64,000 nucleotides of DNA from Acidisoma silvae. GTDB lineage: Bacteria; Pseudomonadota; Alphaproteobacteria; Acetobacterales; Acetobacteraceae. The notes under the pieces are model-generated. The model searched no databases and was not told where the DNA came from. It saw nothing but the letters and a program-made list of their open reading frames with translations. Positions 26,673 through 34,649 of the stretch are shown here, piece by piece; within the stretch, counting starts at the first letter, position 1; the number at the start of each line of letters is the position of its first letter. The DNA lies in contig NZ_JAESVB010000015.1 in the NCBI RefSeq assembly GCF_020618775.1, forward strand, positions 1-64,000. Direction: 5' to 3'. Both the position numbers and the translations under genes were made by a program.

Positions 26673-26858
26673 CTACTTAACCGAAGCTTCACGCGCGGCA
26701 GTGATCCAGCCATCTTCCCATGCGTTGCGAGCAAGGGGATTGTCTTTGCGGTAAGGGTTTTCTGTCAAAGACAGGCCCTTATCAAAGGCGTCCTGTCCTT
26801 CGACAAATACAACCGTTGCTACAAGCCTGCGCGATATAAAAGGCGGGGGAATTTTCAC
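26673..26858 (-). CDS. Second RMF/CrpP-like small protein
   Basis: 61 residues, GTG start with AAAGG upstream. EGQDAFDKGLSLTENPY then AWEDGWITAAREA is the RMF/CrpP pattern, with NPY in place of CPY as in many alphaproteobacterial members. Convergent with the 71-residue gene. Presumed ribosome-binding or stress role. Confidence 0.58.
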   Translation of the reverse strand: MKIPPPFISRRLVATVVFVEGQDAFDKGLSLTENPYRKDNPLARNAWEDGWITAAREASVK

Positions 26859-27213
26859 GAGAAATGCCTTTATTCCCTAAGCGTTGCTGAGAACGCTCAA
26901 GCCCGTTTTGCGGGTCAGGAATAGGGATCGCGGCGCGGCATGTTTCCCTAATGCACCTATCGTAGCGCGAATTGGCGGCAGGTCACCAGCCGATAGGTCA
27001 AGTTACTTGCGGACCGGGGCAGCTTGTACGGAGCACCCGCGTCCCAGGCGGTCTAACACCCGGGACCGGCGCTTACAAAAGTCAGTGGCGCCTGAGGGTA
27101 AAGCGTATCGGGCGTTGCTAGCGCGCTCTATTCATTGTCTTTCGCGGCGTTGACGACGGGCATGTCCTGGACCACGTTTGGCGCGACACCCGATCCCAGA
27201 AAGCTTTCCGGCT
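26859..27213. other. Intergenic stretch, no gene seen
   Basis: 355 bp between the RMF-like and DUF4239 genes. It should contain both promoters. No repeat or RNA recognised. Confidence 0.45.
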
Positions 27214-27999
27214 ATGGTCCTGCACTCGCCTTTAATCGCACTGATCATCATGGTCGTCATCTTCGGCAGTGCCATGATCGGCATGCTGATGTCGCGCGTT
27301 TTGCCGGAAGCGCATTTGAGTGCGGAGACCAAGGCGGTCGTCACCGCATCCATGGCGGTGGTCGGCACCATGTCGGCTTTGGTCATCGGGCTTTTGGTCT
27401 CCACAGCCAACACGTCCTTCACCGCGCGCAATGCCAATGTGGCGGACTTGTCGATCGATATCGTGAAGATGGACAATATTCTGCATCGCTACGGCCCGGC
27501 AGCCGACCCGATCCGGCAGGATTTGAAGACCTATGCGGCGATGACCATGGGCGATCTTTTCGCGAAACAGCGCCGCAACAGAACGGTCGAAAACGCCGCC
27601 ACGAATGATGTGTTGAGCCAGATACAGGACAGCGTCATCGCGCTGAAGCCCACCGACGCCCGCCAGACCTGGCTCGCGGCCCAGGCGCTGCAAGCGTCAA
27701 CCGACATCAGTTCCGCCCGCTGGCTGTTGGTGGCGGAGGAGATGAGTGCGTTTCAGGCGCCCTTCCTGGGCGCGGTTCTGCTTTGGCTTATTGTTCTGTT
27801 CCTCAGCTACGGGCTTTTCGCGCCCCGCAATCTGACGGCGATCATTGCCATGGCGCTCTGTGCTTTCGCGGTCGCGGCGGCCCTGAAGCTGATGCTGGAT
27901 ATGGAAGCGCCGTTTGAGGGCGGTATCACATTGTCGAGCCCGCCTATTCGTCTTTCCGCCGATCCGTTGCAGCATGCCTTGGACCTATTGGGGAAGTAA
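27214..27999 (+). CDS. DUF4239 (bestrophin-like) membrane protein
   Basis: 261 residues. Two N-terminal helices (about 6-26 and 45-65, ALIIMVVIFGSAMIGML and ASMAVVGTMSALVIGLL), a cytosolic helical middle, then two C-terminal helices (about 185-230). This 2+2 layout and the ETKAVVTASMAVVGTMSALVIGL core match DUF4239, a bestrophin-like family of unknown function. ATG 27214 chosen; TTG 27178 is in frame. Cargo of the element. Confidence 0.7.
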   Translation: MVLHSPLIALIIMVVIFGSAMIGMLMSRVLPEAHLSAETKAVVTASMAVVGTMSALVIGLLVSTANTSFTARNANVADLSIDIVKMDNILHRYGPAADPIRQDLKTYAAMTMGDLFAKQRRNRTVENAATNDVLSQIQDSVIALKPTDARQTWLAAQALQASTDISSARWLLVAEEMSAFQAPFLGAVLLWLIVLFLSYGLFAPRNLTAIIAMALCAFAVAAALKLMLDMEAPFEGGITLSSPPIRLSADPLQHALDLLGK

Positions 28000-28033
28000 G
28001 GGTCGGTGAGGACGGCCCTTGCGGCCATCGCGA

Positions 28034-28237
28034 CTAGATGGCCTTGAGGTTGCCTGCCGATTCCTTGCCCCGGTCCTTCACGATGTCGTAGCTAATTTTC
28101 TGGTTCTCATCGAGACCGCGCATCCCGGCCTGCTGGACCGCTGAGATATGCACGAACACGTCCTTGCCACCGTCCTGCGGCTGGATGAAACCAAAACCCT
28201 TCGTGGCGTTGAACCACTTAACTGTACCGATCGCCAT
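28034..28237 (-). CDS. CspA-family cold-shock protein (element copy)
   Basis: 67-residue single CSD OB fold with RNP1 (KGFGFI) and RNP2 (DVFVHI); an RNA chaperone that melts structured mRNA. Start ATG 28237. The leader has GTCTACTAGGAAAA (28243-28256), identical to the leader of the other csp gene at 53070, and it supplies the AGGA ribosome site. Lies immediately upstream of, and divergent from, the TIR/SLATT module. Confidence 0.9.
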   Translation of the reverse strand: MAIGTVKWFNATKGFGFIQPQDGGKDVFVHISAVQQAGMRGLDENQKISYDIVKDRGKESAGNLKAI

Positions 28238-28382
28238 CACATTTTTCCTAGTAGACAACTAAAACTTAAGCCACTCGCATTGTGCGAGGCGCGAAAGCTC
28301 AGGCTTTATGTGTGAAGCGTCAAGATGCTTCCACAAGCCTCACCCACAATCTGCTTTTTTGAGCCAGCCCTCGCCTTAGCCT

Positions 28383-28402
28383 CAAATAGGGCTAGCTGAC
28401 TC
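28383..28402 (+). promoter_or_regulatory. 20-bp shared upstream motif (copy 1)
   Basis: CAAATAGGGCTAGCTGACTC, 62 bp upstream of the TIR-like start. It recurs with one mismatch at 49995-50014 upstream of another accessory gene. Possibly a common promoter or operator element. Confidence 0.5.
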
Positions 28403-28463
28403 TGTCGGGTTTTAGTCCAAAATGGTTATGCGACTAACCGAGTCGGATAGAAAGGAGCCAGCG

Positions 28464-28874
28464 GTGCCGTATCTTCACAACTATCGTCTCTTCGTTAGCC
28501 ATGCCTGGGGCTATAGCGAGCGATACCTGAGAGCAGTTCAATTCCTTAACAATGCGCCAAATCTGAGTTGGAGCAATTATTCGGTTCCTGTCGATGGTGC
28601 GTACCCTAGAATGAGCAACAGTGCTTTGAAAGATGCTCTCAGGAACCAGATCAGGCCCGTCCAATGTGTCGTCGTCGTTTCTGGCATGTACATAAACCAC
28701 AGCGACTGGATTCAATTCGAAATGGAGTATGCAAAATCGCTGGGAAAACCAATTCTAGGCATAAGGCGTTGGGGCGCTCAGAGAACACCAGAGCAGGTCA
28801 TTTCTTATGCCGACGAAATGGTTAATTGGAACTCCGCCTCGATCGTAGAGGCTATCCGACGCCTCGTTCCGTGA
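28464..28874 (+). CDS. ThsB-type TIR-like (DUF1863) protein
   Basis: Predicted NAD+-consuming enzyme that makes a nucleotide signal on infection. 136 residues covering the whole DUF1863/ThsB fold: LFVSHAWGYSE (strand A, 9-19), SWSNYSVP (36-42), CVVVVSGMYINHSDWIQFEMEYA with candidate catalytic Glu85 (described by position 68-90), and KPILGIRRWG. GTG 28464 chosen: AAAGGAG at 28451-28457 is ideally spaced and the family core begins at once; ATG 28422 is in frame. Ten bp upstream of the SLATT gene, so a two-gene operon. In Thoeris, ThsB TIR proteins produce ADP-ribose-type messengers; the partner here is different. Confidence 0.82.
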   Translation: MPYLHNYRLFVSHAWGYSERYLRAVQFLNNAPNLSWSNYSVPVDGAYPRMSNSALKDALRNQIRPVQCVVVVSGMYINHSDWIQFEMEYAKSLGKPILGIRRWGAQRTPEQVISYADEMVNWNSASIVEAIRRLVP

Positions 28875-28884
28875 GCACAAAAAT

Positions 28885-29751
28885 ATGTTCGACTATCCTG
28901 CTCTGTATGATACCGCAAGTAAACTCTCCTCTAATTCTCAGGTAAACTATCTCCGCTTGATATTTGGGGAATATCTGCTTTTATTTATCGCTGCTGTTTT
29001 TTCGATGGAGCTAAATGATTCGCGCTTATATTACGGCGTGTATGCGTTCGTTTTTCTCGGATCATTTGTAGTTCTTATCACCCGGAGTTGGCTCAAGCCA
29101 GAACAAGATTGGTATAAAGGGCGCGCGCTAGCAGAGTCGATAAAGACTTCTTGTTGGCGCTATTGCATGCGTGCCGAACCATTCGCAGACGCGCATTCAG
29201 TCTTAATTCCGAGATCAGAATTCCGAAACTATCTCAGGGCGATTTTGGAAAGCAATCGGCATATTGGAGATCGATTACCTCCCGACAAAGCTGCGGCTGA
29301 TCAAATTACTCAGACGATGGAAGTCACTAGAAGTCTGAGCTTAGAAGAAAGAAAGAGCGTCTATCAAAAGCACCGGATTGCAGAACAACGGAAATGGTAT
29401 GCTAAAAAAGCTTCCGCAAACAAGTCCGCAAGTAAACGATGGTTTTTTGTTGCGGGTTGCGCCTATGCAATAGCTCTAGGACTCGTCATATTTAGAATCG
29501 TATACAATTCAGTGGATGTATGGCCCATTGAACCCGTAATTGTGGTTGCATCAAGCATCATTGGTTGGACACAGGTCAAGAAGTTCAATGAACTCGCCTC
29601 TTCTTATACGCTCACGGCCCATGAAATAGGAATACTACAAGGAAAAATTGATGAGGTTACAGATGAAACTAGCCTCTCAAGTTTTATAAATGAATCGGAA
29701 CAAGCTTTTTCCCGAGAGCATACGCAATGGGTCGCCAGGCAAACAAGTTAG
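28885..29751 (+). CDS. DUF4231/SLATT-domain four-helix membrane protein
   Basis: Predicted membrane effector paired with the TIR-like protein. 288 residues with helices at about 24-41, 50-67, 186-206 and 214-230. A WYKGRALAESIKTSCWR segment follows the first helix pair, and EQRKWYAKKASANKSASKRW precedes the second; both are typical of DUF4231. SLATT proteins have been predicted to be pore-forming effectors in nucleotide-signal conflict systems. No macro, SLOG or STALD sensor domain is visible, so how it would sense a messenger is open. Lower GC than the host. Confidence 0.75.
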   Translation: MFDYPALYDTASKLSSNSQVNYLRLIFGEYLLLFIAAVFSMELNDSRLYYGVYAFVFLGSFVVLITRSWLKPEQDWYKGRALAESIKTSCWRYCMRAEPFADAHSVLIPRSEFRNYLRAILESNRHIGDRLPPDKAAADQITQTMEVTRSLSLEERKSVYQKHRIAEQRKWYAKKASANKSASKRWFFVAGCAYAIALGLVIFRIVYNSVDVWPIEPVIVVASSIIGWTQVKKFNELASSYTLTAHEIGILQGKIDEVTDETSLSSFINESEQAFSREHTQWVARQTS

Positions 29752-29797
29752 TCAATTTCAACTTAAAATTTGCGTAGGCAGGGGATCAGGGTCGCGC

Positions 29798-29935
29798 TCA
29801 CAAAGCTGCAGCGTCAGCCATATCCGCCTCCATCCTGTAAACGTCCAGCCCCGCCGCTAAGACGGCCACGCCTTCGAGCCCCCACCGATCGCGGGCATCT
29901 CTAACGCATAATGCACGGCCGGGATGAGACTGCCA
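29798..29935 (-). pseudogene. Possible small gene remnant
   Basis: The minus frame encodes HPGRALCVRDARDRWGLEG and then VAVLAAGLDVYRMEADMADA before a stop, with protein-like composition, but no start signal; upstream it runs into the HEPN gene. Could be a decayed small gene or chance. Confidence 0.25.
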
Positions 29936-29962
29936 GGCACTTTGCAAAAAGTTGGGAAAGCC

Positions 29963-30643
29963 ATGAAGAAGCCAGCGCACCACCTTGCGCCAGACGACGC
30001 AAAGAGCCTTCTGGAAGAAGTTTTGCCGCCATTCTATGAGCTGATTGGTAGGATCGCGAGTATATGGGCAGCACTTGAGCATCGCATTGACCAGCTAATT
30101 TGGGATCTAATGGATGTCGAACAGACTCTCGGGGCTTGCTTAACGACTCAGTTGAATGGACCGCAGGTTCGCATAAGATGTCTCAAGGCGCTTCTGGAGG
30201 CTCGCGGCTGGCCTCAAGCGAAGCTTACTGAGCTCAACAAATTTGGAAGTGACATGCAAGTCGTGCAGGAGGAGCGCAATCGTGCCGTCCATGATGTGAT
30301 GCTGGTAGGCACGCAATCGAGGCGGCCCTTCAATCGTCGTGTGGCAACGATTGCGAATAAGATAGTCTTCGAAACCAAACAGCTTTCGATTGAAGATCTT
30401 AAAATGACTGTTGAAGAATCTATGGCACTCTTAGAAAGGTTTGGTCAGTTTCAGACGCAGGTGCGTACTGCTGTTCCGATAGCATCCGACGAAAGATTGC
30501 GGAAACTACTATGGCGTGAAGGCCCTCCGGATGAGGTGCGACTAAATCTAGATAGTAACCTTTCAGCTCGTCGACGCCAGCTTCAATCACTGGCTGCGAA
30601 AGAGATATTTCCCAAACGTCGGCGCAAGAATAAAACGACATAG
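29963..30643 (+). CDS. HEPN-motif protein, possible RNase or toxin
   Basis: 226 residues, mostly helical. The segment VVQEERNRAVHDVM contains RN-x3-H (Arg105, Asn106, His110), the catalytic motif of HEPN ribonucleases, after a helix RIASIWAALEHRIDQLIWDLM that fits the first HEPN helix. The C-terminus is strongly basic (FPKRRRKNKTT), fitting nucleic-acid binding. ATG 29963 has GGGAAAG upstream; ATG 29924 is in frame. No antitoxin partner is obvious. 211 bp behind the SLATT gene; convergent with the HAD gene. Confidence 0.55.
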   Translation: MKKPAHHLAPDDAKSLLEEVLPPFYELIGRIASIWAALEHRIDQLIWDLMDVEQTLGACLTTQLNGPQVRIRCLKALLEARGWPQAKLTELNKFGSDMQVVQEERNRAVHDVMLVGTQSRRPFNRRVATIANKIVFETKQLSIEDLKMTVEESMALLERFGQFQTQVRTAVPIASDERLRKLLWREGPPDEVRLNLDSNLSARRRQLQSLAAKEIFPKRRRKNKTT

Positions 30644-30816
30644 CTAAAGCTCCAAAATTTCTTGTATCAGATCAAGTTGACCAACAAATCTGTGGGCTTG
30701 CGACGTCCTGCAGTAGATTGCGCCGTCGTCTCAGCCCCCTCAACCCCACCCGCCATCGGCATCGCGGTCACCGTCTTCACCCTGGCCGTGACGCCTGGGC
30801 TGGATTGGCGCTGCCT

Positions 30817-31275
30817 TCAGGCCCTGAGCACGTCCAACGCACGAGCCAAGTCGCGCGCCTGTAGCCCCACTCTGAAGTCCGTATTCACGAGCCTGTGCGC
30901 ATGCGTCGATAGCTCATGGGGCCAATCGTCGAGCAGGACATAGGGCGGCGAGCCATTCCGTGACAGCCATCGGCTAATCTCCGAGCCACGGTCGGGACCG
31001 TCAGTGTCCGTGCACCAATCATCGTGGAATGCCGGACCAATGCCGGCTTCTAGCAATCGCTGCCGGCAATTAGGGTCCATTCGCCAGCTGCTTGAGACGA
31101 CAATCTGCGCTGCAACACGCGACACCAGTCGATTGAGATTGGCGACCGCCGCCCGCGAAAAGCCGCGCTGCCCTTTGATCAGATTCGGATAGCGATTTCC
31201 TGACCGGAAAACGCGATGCATCTCACGGATTGTCAGCACGCCATCGATGTCTAGAAAGATGATCGGCGTCATCAT
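30817..31275 (-). CDS. HAD-superfamily phosphatase-like protein (RNA-repair-associated type)
   Basis: 152 residues with HAD motif I IIFLDIDGVLT, motif II VVSSSWRM and a final acidic motif VLLDDWPHEL. This compact form resembles the HAD domain found with RNA-repair proteins and in phage genomes. The start overlaps the stop of the 32-residue gene (ATGA), so it is the last cistron of the long leftward operon of the element. Substrate unknown; a 5' or 3' phosphate on RNA is a family-based guess. Confidence 0.7.
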   Translation of the reverse strand: MMTPIIFLDIDGVLTIREMHRVFRSGNRYPNLIKGQRGFSRAAVANLNRLVSRVAAQIVVSSSWRMDPNCRQRLLEAGIGPAFHDDWCTDTDGPDRGSEISRWLSRNGSPPYVLLDDWPHELSTHAHRLVNTDFRVGLQARDLARALDVLRA

Positions 31276-31370
31276 GCAAATTCCAACTTGCCGCGCAGGG
31301 AACGCCCGGCCGGTGCAATGGTGTAGGCGATGCCCCCGAAAACGAAAGTGGTCTTGGTGGCGCCGCCCAT
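31272..31370 (-). CDS. 32-residue coupled small protein
   Basis: Starts in TGATG with the stop of the upstream coiled-coil gene and ends in ATGA with the HAD start. Product MGGATKTTFVFGGIAYTIAP and 12 more residues, beta-like. The tight two-sided coupling argues that it is translated. Function unknown. Confidence 0.5.
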   Translation of the reverse strand: MGGATKTTFVFGGIAYTIAPAGRSLRGKLEFA

Positions 31371-32290
31371 CAACCAACGCTCCCAATATTGCCGGTCCAG
31401 GAATTCGGCTGCGCCTTCGGTCGGGCGGCTTCAGCTGCAGCGCGCCGGCGCTCGTTTTCGATTTCAGTCCTGCGAGCCCGCTCGATCGAATCCTTGCTCT
31501 GATAAGTCGGCTGCTCGTGAACCCGCGGGGGAGGAGTGGGCTCGCGATAATCCTGGTGCGCGGCCAGGCGCCGGCGGAGTTCAGCGTAGGACTGCATAGC
31601 ACCAGCCAGGGCTGCGGCCTCTGGCGCATCTTGCCAAGCCTGCGCCAAGTCGATCGGAGTGCCGTCGTCCCCGACGGAGCGGGATCCGGCGATAAGAGGC
31701 TGCTCGCCCCAAACCGCGGACGGCAGTCGGACTTCCTCCAGCAACCCGACCATCGATCGGCCGCTGCCCAGGCCGTAGGTCGCCGCGTGCAGCTTTAGCA
31801 AAACCGCCAGCAGCGGCTTTGCCGCCTCGCGCAATTCGGTGCCCAGAACCGCGATGAGCTGCTGCCCGTAGGCTTGGGCTTCGATCTGGAACAGGGTCCG
31901 GTCTCCAGCGAGGCGGCCATCGATCTCACGGGCCTTCTCGGCAAGAGCAACCCTCAGGCGCGCGATACGGGCCACCTTCTGCGCCGCCTCGTCGTGCGCG
32001 CGGCGGGCGGCATCGACCTTCGGTTCCAAGGTCTTGAGCACAGCCAAATCGGTCTCCAGGGCCGCAGCTAGGTCGAGTTCTGTCAGTGCAGCGCTTGCCT
32101 GCTCCAGTTCGGCAGCGGCCGTGCTCTGCTCAGCGAGGTTTCGGGCAATGGCGTCGTCCACCGCGCGGCGCGCGTCTAGCGTGCCCGTCACCGCGGCCAT
32201 CGCAGCCCGCATCTCGGCGGGCAGGTCGACGGAGGAGGTCATCGTTTCGACGGCACGATCCGGCTTAACCTGTCGGTTGAGAATGCCCAT
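31370..32290 (-). CDS. Coiled-coil hypothetical protein of the element
   Basis: 306 residues. Residues about 40-150 are Ala/Glu/Leu-rich heptads (long coiled coil). The C-terminal quarter is charged and low-complexity (ERARRTEIENERRRAAAEAA). No signal peptide. Two bp after the 65-residue gene and coupled to the next. Resembles phage-type scaffold or accessory proteins only in composition; function unknown. Confidence 0.6.
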   Translation of the reverse strand: MGILNRQVKPDRAVETMTSSVDLPAEMRAAMAAVTGTLDARRAVDDAIARNLAEQSTAAAELEQASAALTELDLAAALETDLAVLKTLEPKVDAARRAHDEAAQKVARIARLRVALAEKAREIDGRLAGDRTLFQIEAQAYGQQLIAVLGTELREAAKPLLAVLLKLHAATYGLGSGRSMVGLLEEVRLPSAVWGEQPLIAGSRSVGDDGTPIDLAQAWQDAPEAAALAGAMQSYAELRRRLAAHQDYREPTPPPRVHEQPTYQSKDSIERARRTEIENERRRAAAEAARPKAQPNSWTGNIGSVG

Positions 32291-32292
32291 GC

Positions 32293-32490
32293 TTAAATCC
32301 CCCGCGATTTGCGCATGTGGGCCACCATCCGATTGACAGTCGGGGTTGCCTTGCTCTCTGCGGTCTCACGGCTGGCGCGCATATGACCGACCATCCGGTC
32401 AATTTCTGCGGTTCCCAGAACGGCGACGCGCATCTCCGTGACCTGTTCGGAGCTGGCGTTCGCGAGGTGGCTAAAATCTAAATCCGGCAT
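32293..32490 (-). CDS. Small hypothetical protein
   Basis: 65 residues. Contains two similar segments, EIDRMVGHMRASRE and TVNRMVAHMRKSRG, so it seems to be an internal duplication of a helical DNA- or protein-binding unit. GAAAG precedes the ATG. Part of the leftward operon. Confidence 0.55.
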   Translation of the reverse strand: MPDLDFSHLANASSEQVTEMRVAVLGTAEIDRMVGHMRASRETAESKATPTVNRMVAHMRKSRGI

Positions 32491-32511
32491 GACGTTTATT
32501 TCTTTCGGGGG

Positions 32512-32757
32512 TCAGGATAGGGGCGGGGAATTGCTGCGCGCGGTCTCGACGGCATCGAGCCGTTCAAGCGTCAGATGAAGTCGATCCATTTCGGCATCAG
32601 ATGCGGCAATCATTTCGTCGGTCTCGTCCTGCAGAAGCAGAGAGGCGCGATGATCCAGCGCCTTGTTCAGCGCTTCGGTCACGGCCTGGCGCTCGACATC
32701 AAGCCAGAAATTCGCTGCATCGTCGGGAAGGGCCAGCAATTCGGATACGCGCATCAT
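32512..32757 (-). CDS. Small acidic helical protein
   Basis: 81 residues; ATG 32757 is preceded by GGAGG at good distance (GTG 32787 would extend the frame). Acidic, leucine-rich C-terminal half (DEMDRLHLTLERLDAVE type). Function unknown. Confidence 0.55.
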   Translation of the reverse strand: MMRVSELLALPDDAANFWLDVERQAVTEALNKALDHRASLLLQDETDEMIAASDAEMDRLHLTLERLDAVETARSNSPPLS

Positions 32758-32937
32758 CACAATCCTCCAATGAGACTGGTATGACACGATGTCTGCGCAA
32801 TTTATCGCTCAATTTATTGCGCAACCGGGCGGCTATATTACGCTGGCTGCGGCGGCGTGGATGGGGACACGCACGCGGGAGAAGTTACCTCTCGCCCGCG
32901 CACTATGATCCGGTCTCGAATCCGGCCCGCAGCGCTC

Positions 32938-33363
32938 TCAATTCCCGCTCCGGCGGCCTTCGAGAATGTTCTCGATCTGGCGCGCCTTCAGAAAGCTTCC
33001 ATCGCCGATCTTGTAGATCCGATGTAGGGCGGTTTTCAGCAAGTCGCTTCCCGGTGGCAGCTCCGGCGAGTGGGAGAAGGTTTTCCATTCCCAGCTGTCG
33101 CGGTAGCCACCCAGTTTCGCGGCGAGCCGCTTGGCCCGGAAAGACGAGGTCAACCGGGACGGTGCGCCCTCGATGGCATCGAGCACCTCGGACGCCGCAC
33201 GGTAGGCAGCATCCCGGCGATCGAACCGGTGCTGGCCCTGGCGGCGCTGCATCCAGGCGGGCATGTGCTTCCAGACCTTTGCAGCGTCGGCTGGAGCAAG
33301 TTTCGCCAAGATCGTAGCGATCTCGTCTGCCGGGGTCGGCGGTGGGCTTGTGGGCTGGCTCAA
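32938..33363 (-). CDS. Hypothetical element protein
   Basis: 141 residues; start overlaps the stop of the HTH gene (ATGA). Basic middle (HMPAWMQRRQGQHRFDRRD) and WEWKTFSHSPELPPG segment. No recognised domain. Co-translated with the HTH protein. Confidence 0.55.
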   Translation of the reverse strand: MSQPTSPPPTPADEIATILAKLAPADAAKVWKHMPAWMQRRQGQHRFDRRDAAYRAASEVLDAIEGAPSRLTSSFRAKRLAAKLGGYRDSWEWKTFSHSPELPPGSDLLKTALHRIYKIGDGSFLKARQIENILEGRRSGN

Positions 33364-33902
33364 AGAACAGCGGCCTCCGCCTCGAAGTCCGCCCAGGTGC
33401 CGCTGCTGGCATTGGGCCAGGGCGCAGTAAAAAGCGGGTGCTCAGCCCAGGAGCCACAGCCAGGCGGCGCAGGGACGTCCTTCAGGCAGTCGACGGCTCC
33501 CTGGCGCGCAGCGGCCAGCCAAGCCGCGCAGATGCCTTGGGCGGCTTCCTTCGGAATGCCTTGGCGCAGGAGAATGACCGCAAGATCCATGGCCCAGGCG
33601 TCGGCTGCGATGGCGAAGGTGGTCGCTTCAATCGGTGCGACAAATGCGGACAGTTTGGTGCGGACAGGTTTCAATTTCTCGGAAGTGTCCGCAGGCCGGT
33701 CGGCGCGCCCTTGGCGGCGGGCGGATGATCGCCAGCCGGTGCCCACGAATGTCGGGTCGATGCTGCCATCGGGAAACTTCGTTATCGCGCCACGATCTAC
33801 GTGACGTCGAACCAGTCTTTCGCTGCAGCCGTCTCGGCGCGCGAACTCCCGAATGGAAATTCCTTCTACTTTTGACTGCGGACGCTTCATGAGTGCGGAC
33901 AC
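33360..33902 (-). CDS. HTH protein, Nu1/terminase-small-subunit-like (tentative)
   Basis: 180 residues. The N-terminal ISIREFARRDGCSERLVRRH with AITKFPDGSIDPTFVGTGW is a MerR/Nu1-type winged HTH as seen in many prophage proteins. The C-terminal half is Ala/Trp-rich without match. A packaging role (small terminase) would fit a phage satellite, but there is no large terminase. GTG 33902 start; ATG 33890 possible. Confidence 0.5.
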   Translation of the reverse strand: MSALMKRPQSKVEGISIREFARRDGCSERLVRRHVDRGAITKFPDGSIDPTFVGTGWRSSARRQGRADRPADTSEKLKPVRTKLSAFVAPIEATTFAIAADAWAMDLAVILLRQGIPKEAAQGICAAWLAAARQGAVDCLKDVPAPPGCGSWAEHPLFTAPWPNASSGTWADFEAEAAVL

Positions 33903-34143
33903 CTAAAATGGGGTTCAGCTAGTTTTGCATCGGGCTCGCGCAATGCCCGCGATGAAAAGAGGGGCTTCCAGGGACCCGTTACCCCCCCCCGGGGGCTGCG
34001 GGGCGGTCGGGGGTGGGGGTGACCTTCGGCCGGCACCTACCCCGCGAGACCGTGACGCGGCTCGCGCATCGGTGACCGCTTTTGCAATCAGCCTGACATG
34101 AATGTCTGTTATTAGGGTCACTCACAGACCCTAGGAGCCCGAC

Positions 34144-34308
34144 ATGAGCGAGTTTCAAGCCTCGTCGCTGGCGCATTTCGACGATAAAGGCGAACCGACC
34201 GACACTGCCGCAAAAGCAGACAAACTGACGGACCTGTTTGCCGTTGCTGACCATGCGTTCGAACACGTCAACGGCCCCGATGAAGTCGCCAGCGTCGTGG
34301 GCGAGTGA
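34144..34308 (+). CDS. 54-residue acidic protein
   Basis: MSEFQASSLAHFDDKGEPTD and on; AGGAGC precedes the ATG. Acidic, helical, no known family. Stop overlaps a GTG start (GTGA) of the next small frame. Runs opposite to the main operon. Confidence 0.5.
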   Translation: MSEFQASSLAHFDDKGEPTDTAAKADKLTDLFAVADHAFEHVNGPDEVASVVGE

Positions 34309-34430
34309 CCTTATCCCAACAGCCGCCCCGAACGAAGCTGGCCGCCTTCTTTCAAAAACGCTGGGATATCCTGTTTGCAGCCGTAATCGGGTCGGATTTT
34401 GTCCTGCATTGGTGGCTGTCGCGCTGGTGA
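34305..34430 (+). CDS. 41-residue Trp-rich membrane-type peptide
   Basis: GTG at 34305 overlaps the preceding stop by 4 bp. Product has one hydrophobic stretch (WDILFAAVIGSDFVLHWWLS) near residues 20-39. Coupling and composition support a small membrane protein. Function unknown. Confidence 0.4.
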   Translation: MTLSQQPPRTKLAAFFQKRWDILFAAVIGSDFVLHWWLSRW

Positions 34431-34649
34431 CGGTCATCGCGGCCACCTCGCCGCCTGCAGTGTCATTCGTCACCACCGCGATGCATCCCGGCTTCGCCGG
34501 CTGGGGTCTTGCAGGCACCGACACCGTGGCTCCAAAGACACACCCTTCAAAATCGACAGAAAATCGCCGTTTCTCAGCATTAAGAACGATTGAAGATGTG
34601 CGTCTTTTGGGTGATGGCTGCCCTGCTTGCAACCTATTGGGTAGATCGA

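Noticed and set aside
28422-28463. Longer start of the TIR-like gene at ATG 28422
   Set aside because: No ribosome site there; AAAGGAG is placed for GTG 28464, which starts at the family core.
33979-34632. 217-codon minus frame between HTH and helicase genes
   Set aside because: No ribosome site, Arg/Cys-rich shadow composition, and it conflicts with coupled plus-strand mini-genes.
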